From Sulfitobacter sp. SK011 (GTDB lineage: Bacteria > Pseudomonadota > Alphaproteobacteria > Rhodobacterales > Rhodobacteraceae): a DNA stretch of 64,000 bases. The position numbers and the translations under genes were made by a program. Of this stretch, positions 37,084 through 46,595 are shown in pieces. The stretch lies in the NCBI RefSeq assembly GCF_003352065.1, contig NZ_CP025803.1, positions 2,397,574 through 2,461,573 of the forward strand. The letters run 5' to 3'. How positions within the stretch are numbered: position 1 is the stretch's first letter; each line of letters opens with the position of its first letter. The notes below the pieces were generated by a model. The model had not been told where the DNA came from. It was given only the letters and a program-made list of their open reading frames with translations, and ran no database searches.

Positions 37084-37623
37084 TCAACATCGATAGATGG
37101 TCGAACGGCTGACTTTGAATGCTCGAGCGATTTCGGCTATTGGGCGATGATCTTGATCCCTCATTCGTCGAATTTCGATTTTGGCGTCCTCAGAAAGCGC
37201 CGAGGGGCGGCCGCCGACACGGCCGCGCTTTCGGGCAGCGGCGAGGCCTTCGAGTGTACGCTCCACAATGCGCTCTCTTTCGAATTCTGCGATTGAGCCA
37301 AAGACGTGGAAGATCAGTCGACCCGTCGGGCTAGTCGTGTCGATGTCTTCTCCCAAAGAACGGAAACCCGCACCCTTCTCCCTGATGGTCTCCACCAGGT
37401 CGATCAGATCACGCAGTGACCTAGCCAGTCGGTCATACTTCGTCACGACGATCACATCACCTGACCGCAATTGTTCTAGCAGCCTCTCAAGTTCCGGCCG
37501 TTGCCGTGACTTTCCTGTCTTCTTCTCTTGGAAGATTTTCTCAACACCTGCCGCCTTGAGCGCATCAATCTGTCCATCAAGGTTTTGATCGCTTGTCGAG
37601 ACACGAGCATATCCGATAATCAT
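37084..37623 (-). CDS. Serine recombinase (resolvase/invertase)
   Basis: 179-residue Tn3-resolvase-like site-specific recombinase. Catalytic Ser 9 in IIGYARVSTSDQ, conserved arginines in KYDRLARSLRDL, the E-helix ERERIVERT, and a C-terminal helix-turn-helix (IAEIARAFKVSRSTIYRC). Full length, so probably active. It sits between the GAS operon and an IS element and marks the mobile character of the region. The ribosome site is unclear (GGAG adjoins the ATG). Confidence 0.9.
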   Translation of the reverse strand: MIIGYARVSTSDQNLDGQIDALKAAGVEKIFQEKKTGKSRQRPELERLLEQLRSGDVIVVTKYDRLARSLRDLIDLVETIREKGAGFRSLGEDIDTTSPTGRLIFHVFGSIAEFERERIVERTLEGLAAARKRGRVGGRPSALSEDAKIEIRRMRDQDHRPIAEIARAFKVSRSTIYRC

Positions 37624-37935
37624 CTCCAAAGTGTATCATAAACGTTCCAAAACCTAAAAGGTTATGAACACCGATTTTGAAACAGCGTCGGACCAGCAAA
37701 TGCAAGTTTCCGGCAAAGTGTCGCAAAAACCACCGTTTTTGGAACCTTTCAAAATGCTCAACACACGTAAGAGTTGAGAATTCGCGGTCGCAGCGCATGT
37801 CGGCTAGGAGCCCATTATGCTCAATGCTGCATCTCGCACAGATAACCGTTATGGGCGTATTTCGTTGAAAAACTCTTCCTTGATTGAGGCGGCTGTCACT
37901 GATTCAATCTCCTTATAGAGGCAGGAGATTTAGCG
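37624..37935. other. Gap between the recombinase gene and the first IS1182-type transposase gene
   Basis: 312 bases. It includes the recombinase promoter side and, from about 37853, the left inverted repeat of the IS element. A possible res or hix-type site for the recombinase would lie here, but no clear dimer repeat was recognised. Confidence 0.45.
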
Positions 37936-39400
37936 ATGATGGGACCAAAGCAAGAAGCACAGGCTGCGTTGTGTTACGAGTTCTCGCTAGAAGATCATGT
38001 TCCGCAAGATCACCTGCTTCGGTCGATTGATAGGTTTGTCGATCTGAGCAACATCCGTCAGCATCTGGCGGATTTCTACAGCCACACCGGCCGTCCCTCG
38101 GTTGATCCTGAACTGCTGATCCGCATGTTGTTGGTCGGTTATTGCCTTGGTATTCGCTCGGAACGGCGGCTCTGCGAAGAGGTCCATCTGAACCTGGCTT
38201 ATCGCTTGTTCTGTCGCCTTGATCTGGACGACCCTGTGCCAGACCACTCGACGTTTTCCAAGAACCGCCATGGCCGGTTCCGCGAGAGCGATTTATTGCG
38301 TCACTTGTTTGAAACGACGGTCGCGCGTTGCATCGCCGATGGTTTGGTGAGTGGTCAGCGCTTTGCAGCAGATGCCAGTTTGATCGAAGCCGATGCCAAC
38401 AAGCAGAACTCTACGTCAAAAGAGGAATGGGATCACAGCACCATCAATCCAGATGATGCCCCACGTGCTGTGCGTGAGTATCTGGATGTGCTGGATGATG
38501 CGGCCTTTGGCGCAGCCACGACGGTCAAACCAAAGTTCACCTCCCATTCCGATCCCACCAGCCAATGGACGGCGGCGCGCAAAGGCCCTGCATTCTTTGC
38601 CTATTCGACCAATTACCTGATCGACACAGATCATGCTGTCATCGTTGATGTTGAAGCCAGCCGATCTATCCTGAGTGCGGAGGTTGGAGCTTCACGCACA
38701 ATGCTGGACCGGGTTAAGAAGCGCTTCGATCTGCAGCCTGAACGCCTCATTGCCGATACGGCATACGGCTCGGGGAAGAACCTGGGGTGGTTGGTCAAAC
38801 ATGGCATCAACCCGCACATCCCTGTTATCGATAAGGCTGGACGCACAGACGGCACCTGGAGCCGCGCCGACTTCGAGTGGGACGCCGATAACAACCAATA
38901 CATCTGCCCGGAGGGCGAGGCGCTCAAGCAGTTCCGCCGGAACTACTCAGACCCGAACCGTGGCCCGACCGGCAAGGGCGTCGCCAAATATCAGGCCTTG
39001 AAGTTGACCTGCCAAGCCTGTCCCTCAAAACCGAAGTGCTGCCCGAATGCCGACGCGCGCAAGATTACCCGCGAAGAACACGAAGATGCCAGACAGGTCG
39101 CACGCGACATCGCCAAAACCAAACAATACGACATCTCAATTAAGCTCCGAAAGAAGGTTGAGATGCTCTTCGCTCACCTCAAACGCATCCTTGGCTTGGG
39201 ACGGCTGCGATTACGTGGCCCATGCGGGGCCAATGACGAATTCCTGCTCGCCGCAACCGCCCAAAACCTCCGCAAACTGGCCAAGATCTTTCCTGCACCG
39301 CAGCAAACGCGCAAAGCCTGACAAGAAAGGCACTCACGCCCTCGGCAGAGCCATTCTTTCTGCGCCAGCAACACGTTGTTTTTCCACAGAATCGGCGGAT
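37853..39400 (+). mobile_element. IS1182-family element, copy 1
   Basis: Element about 1.55 kb long. Left end GGGCGTATTTCGTTGAAAAAC (its core GTTGAAAAAC at 37864-37873) is answered by an imperfect inverted copy GTTTTTCCACAGAATC at 39378-39393. One transposase gene fills it. Exact borders and a target duplication could not be fixed by eye. Confidence 0.75.
37936..39321 (+). CDS. IS1182-family transposase, copy 1
   Basis: 461-residue DDE transposase. N-terminal DUF772-type domain (MMGPKQEAQAALCYEFSLEDHV, DHSTFSKNRHGRF) followed by the catalytic region (ADASLIEADANK, LIADTAYGSGKN), the CQACPSKPKCCPN cysteine cluster and the conserved KKVEMLFAHLKRILGLGRL end. Intact and full length. It is homologous, roughly 70% by eye, to the transposase at 57782, so the two copies arrived separately rather than by recent duplication. 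Confidence 0.92.
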   Translation: MMGPKQEAQAALCYEFSLEDHVPQDHLLRSIDRFVDLSNIRQHLADFYSHTGRPSVDPELLIRMLLVGYCLGIRSERRLCEEVHLNLAYRLFCRLDLDDPVPDHSTFSKNRHGRFRESDLLRHLFETTVARCIADGLVSGQRFAADASLIEADANKQNSTSKEEWDHSTINPDDAPRAVREYLDVLDDAAFGAATTVKPKFTSHSDPTSQWTAARKGPAFFAYSTNYLIDTDHAVIVDVEASRSILSAEVGASRTMLDRVKKRFDLQPERLIADTAYGSGKNLGWLVKHGINPHIPVIDKAGRTDGTWSRADFEWDADNNQYICPEGEALKQFRRNYSDPNRGPTGKGVAKYQALKLTCQACPSKPKCCPNADARKITREEHEDARQVARDIAKTKQYDISIKLRKKVEMLFAHLKRILGLGRLRLRGPCGANDEFLLAATAQNLRKLAKIFPAPQQTRKA

Positions 39401-39662
39401 TCCGGACATTCGCTGCGGATGTAATCCAAGAATGCATCATCGGTCGTAGCCGACATTCAAACAGACGCCGTTACTGATTTTCGCTGCGTTGCGGAAGGCA
39501 GGTCCGAGTCCGAAGGCATTGTTCGGATTGAGCGCAGCGACAGTCGCTCGGCGCGGTCAGACGGCGGTAGACCTGGTCGTCCGCAACTCAGCGGGTGCGT
39601 GCTGATAGGTCGGGGGGCGGACCATGCGTTTTTCTGATCGCAACCGGGCGCTCGATCAATGC
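39401..39662. repeat. Degenerate intergenic repeat segment
   Basis: Non-coding stretch between IS copy 1 and the cyclase-TPR gene. Phrases such as ATTCGCTGCGGA and TTTCGCTGCG recur in gaps at 37.0, 44.5, 55.3 and 57.7 kb, marking it as part of the dispersed repeat family. Confidence 0.45.
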
Positions 39663-41537
39663 CTATTCGGGCAACCCGGCACGGCGCAAAAGACCGGTCA
39701 GGTGCCTCATTGCCTCGGGCTTGCGGTAGGGTGCGATGAAGGGCATGTCGCTCAGGCGCAGCTCGGGCTGCAATAGAAGGGCCTCTTCGATTTCCCAGTT
39801 TGCATCGTCGATGCGTTCCAATCCCATATAGGTCGCGGCCAGGAACAGACGTTGCCGCAGCGCCTCGGGGTTTCGTTCCAGCGCTTGCAGTGCCAGCTCC
39901 AGACTTTTCTCGTAGTTGCGCTGGCTGAACTGAATCTCGGCCATAGCGTTCAGATAGGGGAACGGTGCGCGGGGGTTTAGCCGCAACGCATACTGAAAAG
40001 AATCCCACCCGGCCTGCGAGTTTCCGGCGTAATGGCTGTTCCAACCCTGCAACCCGTAAGCGTCGGCGTAATTCGGGTCGATCTGGACAGCGCGTTTGAA
40101 CGCCACTTCCGCTTCAGCGTATTCGCGCCGGAACATGTGCACAAGTCCCAGCGAGGTATGAACCTGAGGCAGGTCCGGGTCGATCGCGACCGCCTCGAGT
40201 GCAATCCGGTAGCCCTCATCCAAGACCTGCTCGTTATCAAGAAGCGCGACGCCTGCACGGTTTGTATAGGTGGTGGCGAGCATAGCCTTGGCCAGTGCGA
40301 AATCCGGATCGATGCGCAGGGCGTGCAGTAGGAGGGATTGCGCAGTCTTGCGGGCCTCTTCGTTGAAGCGCCAGATCTCCTCATAGGCGCGCAGGTAGAG
40401 ATCGTAGGCATCGAGGCTGTCCGTATAGTGTTTCGACAACCGGCGCTTTTCTTCCTGCGACAGCTCCACCTGAAGCGCACCGATGATTTGGTTGGTCACA
40501 TCATCCTGCAGCGCGAAGAGGTCCTCGAACTCGCGGTCAAGCAGCTCGCCCCAAAGCTGGATGCCGGTCAGGGAGTCGGTCAGGTTGGCATTGATCCGCA
40601 CGTTACTCCCCGCCTGCTGGACGGAACCCGCCACCACGTAGCGCACCCCGAGTTCTGCCCCAACCAAGCGCGCATCCATCGACTCGCCGCGGTCACGGAA
40701 CGAGAATGACGTGTTGCGCGCGATCACCAGAAGACCGCTCACCTGGCTCAGGTCCGAGATCAGGCTGTCGGCCATGCCGTCGCTGAAATAGCTTTGCGCG
40801 GGGTCGCCGGAGAGGTTCTCAAAGGGCATTACAGCAAGCGAGGGACGGCTTTCGGAGGCGAGCGGTACTACAGGCGGCGCGGTTGGTGCCAGGATATCCC
40901 GCCCCTGCGGCACGAGCCACCACGCCGCGCCGAGCAGCACGATCACCGCCGCGAAGATAGCAGGTGCCAGCCGCCACCGCAGCACCGGCCGGGGCCTGGT
41001 CACAACACCACCGCTATCGGTGATTCTGAAGACACGCACAGGCTCGGGGATGTTCTTGAACCGCTGCGGTCCGAGGTCTTCAAAACCAACGCCGTCAAGG
41101 TCGCGCAGCTGTGCCTGTGCGGACCCGGCAATGAGGATTGTGCCGGGTTCTGCGAACGCTTCCAGCCGTGCCGCTACATTCACTCCATCCCCGTAAAGGT
41201 CGCCGTCCTGCACAATTACCTCGCCCAGGTTCACGCCGATGCGCACCTGCAGCGGTTCGTCCCTCGGCCGCGCTGCATTGAACTCGGTAAGTCCCCGCTG
41301 GATCCCGCGCGCCGCCAGCACCGCCCCCGAGACACTGGAAAACTCAATCAGCGCGCCATCGCCCATCAGTTTGACCACACGTCCGCCATGGCCAGTGACA
41401 GCACCGTCGAATACCTCGTGCCGCGCGGCGGTCACACGTGCCAGCGTTCCAGCCTCATTCGCCGCCATCTGGCGGCTGTAGCCGACGATATCCATTATCA
41501 GGATCGCGGTTAGGCGTTTTTCCACCGTTTCGGACAT
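39663..41537 (-). CDS. Class III nucleotide cyclase with TolB-like and TPR regions
   Basis: 624 residues. Cyclase domain at 8-180 (ILIMDIVGYSR with the metal Asp, KLMGDGALIEF, VNLGEVIVQDGDLYGDGVNVAARLE), single membrane helix near 205-228 (LAPAIFAAVIVLLGAAWW), a TolB/FlgO-like domain at about 250-370 (LAVMPFENLSGDPAQSYFSDG), and tetratricopeptide repeats to the end. The architecture is common in rhizobia and roseobacters; the TPR part probably lies in the periplasm and senses a partner. GGGGAGGACTG precedes the ATG. A paralogue is at 55814. Confidence 0.9.
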   Translation of the reverse strand: MSETVEKRLTAILIMDIVGYSRQMAANEAGTLARVTAARHEVFDGAVTGHGGRVVKLMGDGALIEFSSVSGAVLAARGIQRGLTEFNAARPRDEPLQVRIGVNLGEVIVQDGDLYGDGVNVAARLEAFAEPGTILIAGSAQAQLRDLDGVGFEDLGPQRFKNIPEPVRVFRITDSGGVVTRPRPVLRWRLAPAIFAAVIVLLGAAWWLVPQGRDILAPTAPPVVPLASESRPSLAVMPFENLSGDPAQSYFSDGMADSLISDLSQVSGLLVIARNTSFSFRDRGESMDARLVGAELGVRYVVAGSVQQAGSNVRINANLTDSLTGIQLWGELLDREFEDLFALQDDVTNQIIGALQVELSQEEKRRLSKHYTDSLDAYDLYLRAYEEIWRFNEEARKTAQSLLLHALRIDPDFALAKAMLATTYTNRAGVALLDNEQVLDEGYRIALEAVAIDPDLPQVHTSLGLVHMFRREYAEAEVAFKRAVQIDPNYADAYGLQGWNSHYAGNSQAGWDSFQYALRLNPRAPFPYLNAMAEIQFSQRNYEKSLELALQALERNPEALRQRLFLAATYMGLERIDDANWEIEEALLLQPELRLSDMPFIAPYRKPEAMRHLTGLLRRAGLPE

Positions 41538-42406
41538 CAGTCCTCCCCTTCGCCAAGGACAGCCTAACTGCAACCCTTCCGGCAACCAAGTGATTTGGGC
41601 TGGTCCGAGCCAGTAAGTGAGCAAAGAATACCCCTGGTCGCGCAGCCATGCGCGGGCGATCTTTTGGTGGAGCTTGGATCGCCTCGCGATTGAACCAAGA
41701 GCTTAGTAGATCGGCAGCGAGCGGCTGATGTACTTGCAAGGTCGCACAAATGTCCGCCCCGTCCCGCGTTGCAGCCAACCGCACATCGAAAATGCTGCGC
41801 GATGTACGGGTGTCCGGAATGACGTGCCGCATCGCAGCGCCTCAAATAGCTCTTGGAGGTCGGCTCTGGGCCGATATCTACTGCTCGTCATTCACGTCAG
41901 CCGTTGGGCCAATCACTATATTCCCGCAAATTATCTTGATATTTCACGACATTCCATTCAGGTTCCCGAGGCCTCTCCTTTTCTTCAAAAGGGACCTGAT
42001 GTAAGGGCCGTTCTTGCCAGTGTAGAAATACCTGCATAGCGTCGATGCTGCGAACGATCTAATGGCGGCAGTGAGCCGATTGTGTTGAAAAACTCGAAAA
42101 TTCGACCACCACATTTTTCCGCCAAAATCCATTGAATCAACCAAGTCGGCGCAGAACGGTCAGTGTAAGCAATGAGGACCTCTCACATTGCCAAGTCAGC
42201 GATTTGGCCGACCCCCTCGTCAAATTTTCCGGCAGGCTTCCTATGAGACACTTTTTAGGTGGTTTTCGCCAAAATCGGAGTTTTTCAACACAATCAGCCC
42301 TAAGCGGGCGTTTAGAAGACTGATGATGGCACATCGCCAAAACCACGTCGGCTTGGGTCACACCCACGATCTGGAGAACCAATGAGCGTGGCTCTGTTTG
42401 CTGTCG
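41538..42406. other. Long gap with decayed coding traces and a MITE-like unit
   Basis: 869 bases between the cyclase-TPR and rhodanese genes. On the minus strand, 41640-41832 has a protein-like frame (RHVIPDTRTSRSIFDVRLAAT) with no start or family, probably a relic. 42078-42295 is the MITE-like element listed separately. No complete gene is visible. Confidence 0.5.
42078..42295. mobile_element. MITE-like element, 218 bp, with 18-bp perfect terminal inverted repeats
   Basis: GATTGTGTTGAAAAACTC at 42078-42095 is repeated as its exact reverse complement at 42278-42295. The interior has no transposase. The TGTTGAAAAAC core is shared with the ends of the IS1182-type elements here, so it may be a non-autonomous derivative moved by a related transposase. 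Confidence 0.75.
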
Positions 42407-43288
42407 TTAGTCTGTTTCAATCGGCAAATCGGGATCAGCGGCCCATTCGCTCATGGAGTTATCGTAGACCGAGACGTTGCGGTAGCCGAGCTGATGCAAC
42501 AGGAAGGCATCAAGGGTCGCGGCGATTCCTCCGCCGCAGTAGGTGATGATCCGTTTATCAGGCGTTGCGCCTGCCCTCCTGAAAATCTCTCCTACCTCGT
42601 CCGGAGACAGCATCTCCAGCGTCTTTGGGTTCAGCAAATCGGAGGCATAGACATTTACGCTTCCTGGGATATGTCCCCGGCGCCCATAACTGGGATCGGC
42701 ACCTGAGTGCAGATTGGGACTCAATGCGTTAATCGTACATGTATCCTCTTCCCCGATTGCCGCAAGAACCTCATCCTTGCCCACGAAGACGTCGGGCCTC
42801 GGGTTGAGGGCAAACTGTCCGCGAGGATATTTGCCGGGTTCCGTAGATATCGGCCTCCCGTCGGCAAACCACTTGTCGTAGCCGCCGTCGAGCACGGCGG
42901 CCTCGTCAAAACCAAGCCAGCGGAGCATCCACCAGAACCGCGTTGCACGCTGCATGCTTTCGCGGGTGTACAGAACGACGCGCGTGCCTTCGGCGACGCC
43001 GTGGCGTGCGAATGCGTCGGCGGCGGCTTCTGCCGAGGGCAGGGTCATCAGATAGGGACTTTCCGGATTCGAAAACTCGCCCTGCAGATCCAGATGAGCC
43101 GCACCGGGGATATGGCCCGCATCGTATGCAGCGCGACCACTGACATACAGGTAGGGATGATCGTCGCTCTCACCGTAACGCAGAAAGGACGTGCAATCGA
43201 AGATACGGATTTCCGGATCGGATAAATGCGCTTCAAGCCAGTCTCCTGCAACGAGCGCTCTTGGGTTTTGAAAACTCTCTTTACCCAT
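42407..43288 (-). CDS. Two-domain rhodanese (thiosulfate/3-mercaptopyruvate sulfurtransferase)
   Basis: 293-residue sulfurtransferase with an inactive N-terminal rhodanese domain (RIFDCTSFLRYG, YDAGHIPGAAHLDL) and a catalytic C-terminal one with Cys about 251 in TYCGGGIAAT. The six-residue loop CGGGIA favours thiosulfate or mercaptopyruvate as donor; which one cannot be told. No signal peptide, so cytoplasmic. ATG at 43288 follows GGGGTAGAC; an upstream GTG start is less likely. Confidence 0.9.
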   Translation of the reverse strand: MGKESFQNPRALVAGDWLEAHLSDPEIRIFDCTSFLRYGESDDHPYLYVSGRAAYDAGHIPGAAHLDLQGEFSNPESPYLMTLPSAEAAADAFARHGVAEGTRVVLYTRESMQRATRFWWMLRWLGFDEAAVLDGGYDKWFADGRPISTEPGKYPRGQFALNPRPDVFVGKDEVLAAIGEEDTCTINALSPNLHSGADPSYGRRGHIPGSVNVYASDLLNPKTLEMLSPDEVGEIFRRAGATPDKRIITYCGGGIAATLDAFLLHQLGYRNVSVYDNSMSEWAADPDLPIETD

Positions 43289-43606
43289 AGTGTCTACCCC
43301 CTTGTCGAACGAAAGAATGACGAACACTTTTTCAACATAATAGACGATCTGTCCGGCTCGGACGAAACAATTTGCTGAACAGCAGCTTCGTCCGCAACAC
43401 AGTCGCTCGCCATTTTTTGTCTAACTTCCGGTGCTGGTGAAAGCGGTCACTCAGCACCAGAACTTTGCATTTTCGGTCGTGGATGGCTGCTTAACGCGAA
43501 ACAGCCGACGCTCACCAAAATTAGGCGAAGGACCGTTCCGAGCCCAAAACGGAAGCGATAAAGGCCCCAGCGTTGCCGGGGCCTTTATTCCATTGTGGGG
43601 CTTTCT
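43289..43606. repeat. Gap with the dispersed intergenic repeat
   Basis: The stretch from about 43465 to 43550 (GGCTGCTTAACGCG, CTCACCAAAATTAGGCGA, TTCCGAGCCC) is clearly similar to 44615-44700. It is followed by the fasciclin terminator. No gene seen. Confidence 0.6.
43558..43590 (-). terminator. Terminator of the fasciclin gene
   Basis: An inverted repeat, ATAAAGGCCCC and GGGGCCTTTAT, with a short GC-containing inner stem, ends 17 bases beyond the fasciclin stop codon. Confidence 0.75.
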
Positions 43607-44122
43607 TCAGTGGCAGGCTGGGCGGGTGCCCGGCAGCAGAACCTTGTCGATCACATGGATCACGCCATTGTCGGCCTCGATATTTGCGATAATCACGTTG
43701 GCGCTTTCGCCGGAGCCATCGGCGATCGACACGCCAGACGAGTCTTTAGTGATGCACAACCGCTCCGAAGCCAAGACTGGCTTGAAGTAGTTCGAACCGC
43801 TCGGGATCATCTCGGCGGTCAGTTTACGGTCATCGACATGGTAAAGGAGGATATTGGTCAGCTGGCCTTTGTTCTCTGGCTCCAACAGCGTTTCCACGGT
43901 ACCCTCAGGCAGCGCAGCAAAAGCGTCGTTCACGGGCGCATATACAGTGAACGGGCCAGGGCCCTGCAGCGTCTCAACCAGGCCAGCAGCGCTGACCGCG
44001 GCCACAAGGGTCGAGAAACGCTCGTCGCCCGATGCGATTTCGACGATGTCAGCCGCGCTCGCGGCGGTACCCATTGTCATGGCGGTTGCCGCGGCTGCGG
44101 CGAATTTGCGGATAGTTGTCAT
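43607..44122 (-). CDS. Fasciclin (FAS1) domain secreted protein
   Basis: 171-residue exported protein: Sec signal peptide with cleavage likely after ASAA near residue 24, then one FAS1 domain (FTVYAPVNDAFAALP, ILLYHVDDRKL, VIIANIEADNGVIHVIDKVLLP). Family members act in adhesion at the cell surface or periplasm. The two Cys (LCITK and PACH) may pair. It stands alone; its promoter lies in the 44123-44756 gap. Confidence 0.93.
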   Translation of the reverse strand: MTTIRKFAAAAATAMTMGTAASAADIVEIASGDERFSTLVAAVSAAGLVETLQGPGPFTVYAPVNDAFAALPEGTVETLLEPENKGQLTNILLYHVDDRKLTAEMIPSGSNYFKPVLASERLCITKDSSGVSIADGSGESANVIIANIEADNGVIHVIDKVLLPGTRPACH

Positions 44123-44756
44123 GTGAATGTCTTCCCTTAATATTTTCCACGCTGATTTGCATGTGTAAGGGATACGTACCCGTGGCCGAGCTCAGATTTA
44201 CCCATCACGCCATCGTGAGAAATCGACCTTCGACGCACTGATTTGCGCCAATAATCTGCGTATTCTGTAACATTCTGTGGAAACGTTACAGAATCTTTCA
44301 CTGAAAAACGGGTGATATCCAGCTGCAGCGTACCGGCACATACGGCGAGAAGCAGTCCAGATTCTTAGTAAGATATGGATATCCCTAATTTGAGCCGGCT
44401 GTTTCCTGCGCGTCGGACAAACTACCGCAACGGGTCGGTTTCCGACGATATGGCGAGTTTGCTAAGGGTCAGCTTTCCCTGCTGAGCGGCCACTCAAATG
44501 GCCGCCGGGTGCCGCCACGCAGCGAAGGTCTGGATTGTCCGCAACTGAGACCTTCGTTGTGACTGCAGCGAAAGTCAGCTGCTGGTGATACCCGACATTC
44601 AGAACCAAAACTTCGAATTTTCAGTCGTGAACGGCTGCTAAACGCGACACAGCAGATACTCACCAAAATTCGGCGAGTGTCTATTCCGAGCCCGAAGCCG
44701 TCTTCGAAAAATTTTGCTAGTTTGGTCATTGGCAGGTTTCGTGGTAGCTTTCGAAG
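44123..44756. repeat. Long gap with dispersed repeats
   Basis: 634 bases. Holds the fasciclin promoter at its left end, two copies of the roseobacter-style repeat (44500-44600 with CGAAGGTCTGGATTGTCCGC, and 44615-44700, similar to 43465-43550), and no convincing gene. Confidence 0.55.
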
Positions 44757-45797
44757 GTGCAGATTTGGGAGATCGTCATTCCACAGCATCGCACGAAAGG
44801 GTTTCGGCTTCAGTCTGGCATCGTGTTGCCAGAACTTGATGTCGCCTACGAGTGTTACGGCGAACTCAATAGCGAAAAGTCGAATGCAATTCTTGTCCAG
44901 CACGGGACGACAAGCACACACCATGCCGCCAGACGAATGACGCCCGATTTAAGGGAAGGCTGGTGGGATGGCATCATCGGCCCGGGGAAGTTGTTCGACA
45001 CGGATAAATACTGTGTGATTTCATCGAACATGCTCGGGTCATCCTATGGCACCACCGGGCCGGCCTCCATCAATCCGGACACGAAGCGCGCGTGGGGAGG
45101 CGATTTTCCCAAGATAACAGTTGAGGACATGGCGCGAGCGCAGAAATCGTTGATTGACGCTCTAGGCATTGATCGGCTGCTTGCGGTGGCGGGAGGATCA
45201 GTCGGCGGATTGCTTGGCTTTCAGTGGGCCGTCACTTTTCCTGACGCGATGCGAGGTATCATCGCGGCCGATTGTGGCCCCGTCAGCCGGTTCGGAACGA
45301 GTGCTGCCCTGCCTGAACTCGTGGCGGAACTGCAAGCCGATCCCAACTGGAACGATGGCCACTATGCCGAGGCAGGCGGTCTGGGAGACGTGATGACGCG
45401 CATCCGCATCAGAACATTGCTCTCCTATCAGTTCATGGAAAAATTCGAAGGGCAGATGCCAAAACGCGATGTTGAGAAGCTGCTGCACGAGACTGCAAGG
45501 GAATGGGCGAAAGAGTTCGACCCGATGAGCCTTGTCGTTCTCAATAGGGCGATCGGGGGGTTCAATGTCTCTGATCAGCTGGATCGTATATGCGCGAAGT
45601 TTTTCTACGTGCTGTGCGATACGGACGAGTTTTACCCTGCGTCGATCGGGGAAAATGTCGCCGAGGAAATGCGCAAAGCGGGAGCCTCCGTGACCTTTCA
45701 TCAGGTAAGCAGTCACATGGGGCATTACTCTACGTCCGTCGAGCCGGAGAAATGGGTGCCACAGGCGCAAACCTTTCTTGGTGGTTTGCAAAATTGA
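44757..45797 (+). CDS. MetX-family alpha/beta-hydrolase (homoserine O-acyltransferase-like)
   Basis: 346-residue protein of the MetX fold. Start GTG with GGTAGC/GAAG nearby. Shows the family GTTSTHH stretch, the nucleophile elbow AGGSVGGLLG (MetX has GGSMGG), a catalytic Asp near CDTDEFYP and His in SSHMGHYS. The elbow change and lower similarity around the substrate pocket suggest a paralogue acting on another acyl acceptor rather than the housekeeping homoserine acetyltransferase. Confidence 0.82.
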   Translation: MQIWEIVIPQHRTKGFRLQSGIVLPELDVAYECYGELNSEKSNAILVQHGTTSTHHAARRMTPDLREGWWDGIIGPGKLFDTDKYCVISSNMLGSSYGTTGPASINPDTKRAWGGDFPKITVEDMARAQKSLIDALGIDRLLAVAGGSVGGLLGFQWAVTFPDAMRGIIAADCGPVSRFGTSAALPELVAELQADPNWNDGHYAEAGGLGDVMTRIRIRTLLSYQFMEKFEGQMPKRDVEKLLHETAREWAKEFDPMSLVVLNRAIGGFNVSDQLDRICAKFFYVLCDTDEFYPASIGENVAEEMRKAGASVTFHQVSSHMGHYSTSVEPEKWVPQAQTFLGGLQN

Positions 45798-46088
45798 CGC
45801 CTGCCTCACTGGCATTTGGCTCGCGGCAACTTGCGGTTTCGGTTCCGACACGAACGGCAGAAATCGTCCGGCAACTCGGTCGTTACCCGAATTTTTGCCA
45901 ACGTCCGGTGCTGGAAATAGTGGTCGTTCGGGGCGGGATTTCCAAATCGACGGAATCCAATGACTGGACACTGCGATAATGCGGTCATCAGACTAAATGA
46001 CTCAGGTGTCTTCTCCGAGCCCGCAGCGACCGGATGTGGTAAGGTCGGACGAACAAAGAACTGAGCCAGAACAAGCGGAGGGTGATGT
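45798..46088. repeat. Gap with dispersed repeat
   Basis: 291 bases with repeat phrases CCGGTGCTGGAAATAG and CTCCGAGCCCGCAGCG that echo the gaps at 43.4 and 44.7 kb. No gene; the GFA ribosome site GCGGAGGGTG ends it. Confidence 0.5.
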
Positions 46089-46595
46089 ATGAATATGCGA
46101 AGAGAGGGAGGGTGTTTGTGTGGACGCATTAGATATTCAGTTCAAAGCAAACCCCTTCGACTATACATTTGCAGCTGCCGTTTCTGTCAGCGGATGACTG
46201 CCTCCGCAGGAAACGCAATGGCACCATTCTACAAAGAAGATTTTGAACTATTCTCAGGAACGCCAGATGTTTATGAACATGTCTCCGAGGGGAGCGGCAA
46301 AAGGATGTGGCTAAATTCCTGTCCTACGTGTCACACCACCATGTTCATGACTTGGGAAAACTTCTCCAAAGGAGTCGGCATATACTGCGGCTCTTTCGAC
46401 GAACCGAACTGGTTTGAGCGGACACCCGAGAATACTGTCTACATTTTTGCCGAAGAGGCACCAAGTGGCACCGTATTTCCGGCAGGATTTCCTGTATACG
46501 CTTGCCATGCGCATTCCTTTGGCGGGGCCATCGAAGGCCCAAGGGTCTATCCGGTGCATACGATGCGCATGCCCAAAGCATCACAGACGAGTTGA
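46089..46595 (+). CDS. GFA-family zinc protein, second copy
   Basis: 168-residue GFA-family protein. Zinc-binding cysteines: GGCLCGRIRY at the start, CSCRFCQRMT, and the CPTCHT knuckle. Only distantly related to the GFA protein at 16327. Function unknown; listed GFA members include a disputed S-(hydroxymethyl)glutathione synthase. GGAGGGTGATGT precedes the ATG. Confidence 0.85.
   Translation: MNMRREGGCLCGRIRYSVQSKPLRLYICSCRFCQRMTASAGNAMAPFYKEDFELFSGTPDVYEHVSEGSGKRMWLNSCPTCHTTMFMTWENFSKGVGIYCGSFDEPNWFERTPENTVYIFAEEAPSGTVFPAGFPVYACHAHSFGGAIEGPRVYPVHTMRMPKASQTS

Noticed and set aside
42132..42382. Small frames inside and around the MITE
   Set aside because: No start signals or families; they result from the inverted repeat sequence.
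44469..44924. 151-codon minus-strand frame
   Set aside because: Runs across repeats and the MetX-like gene start; composition is not protein-like.
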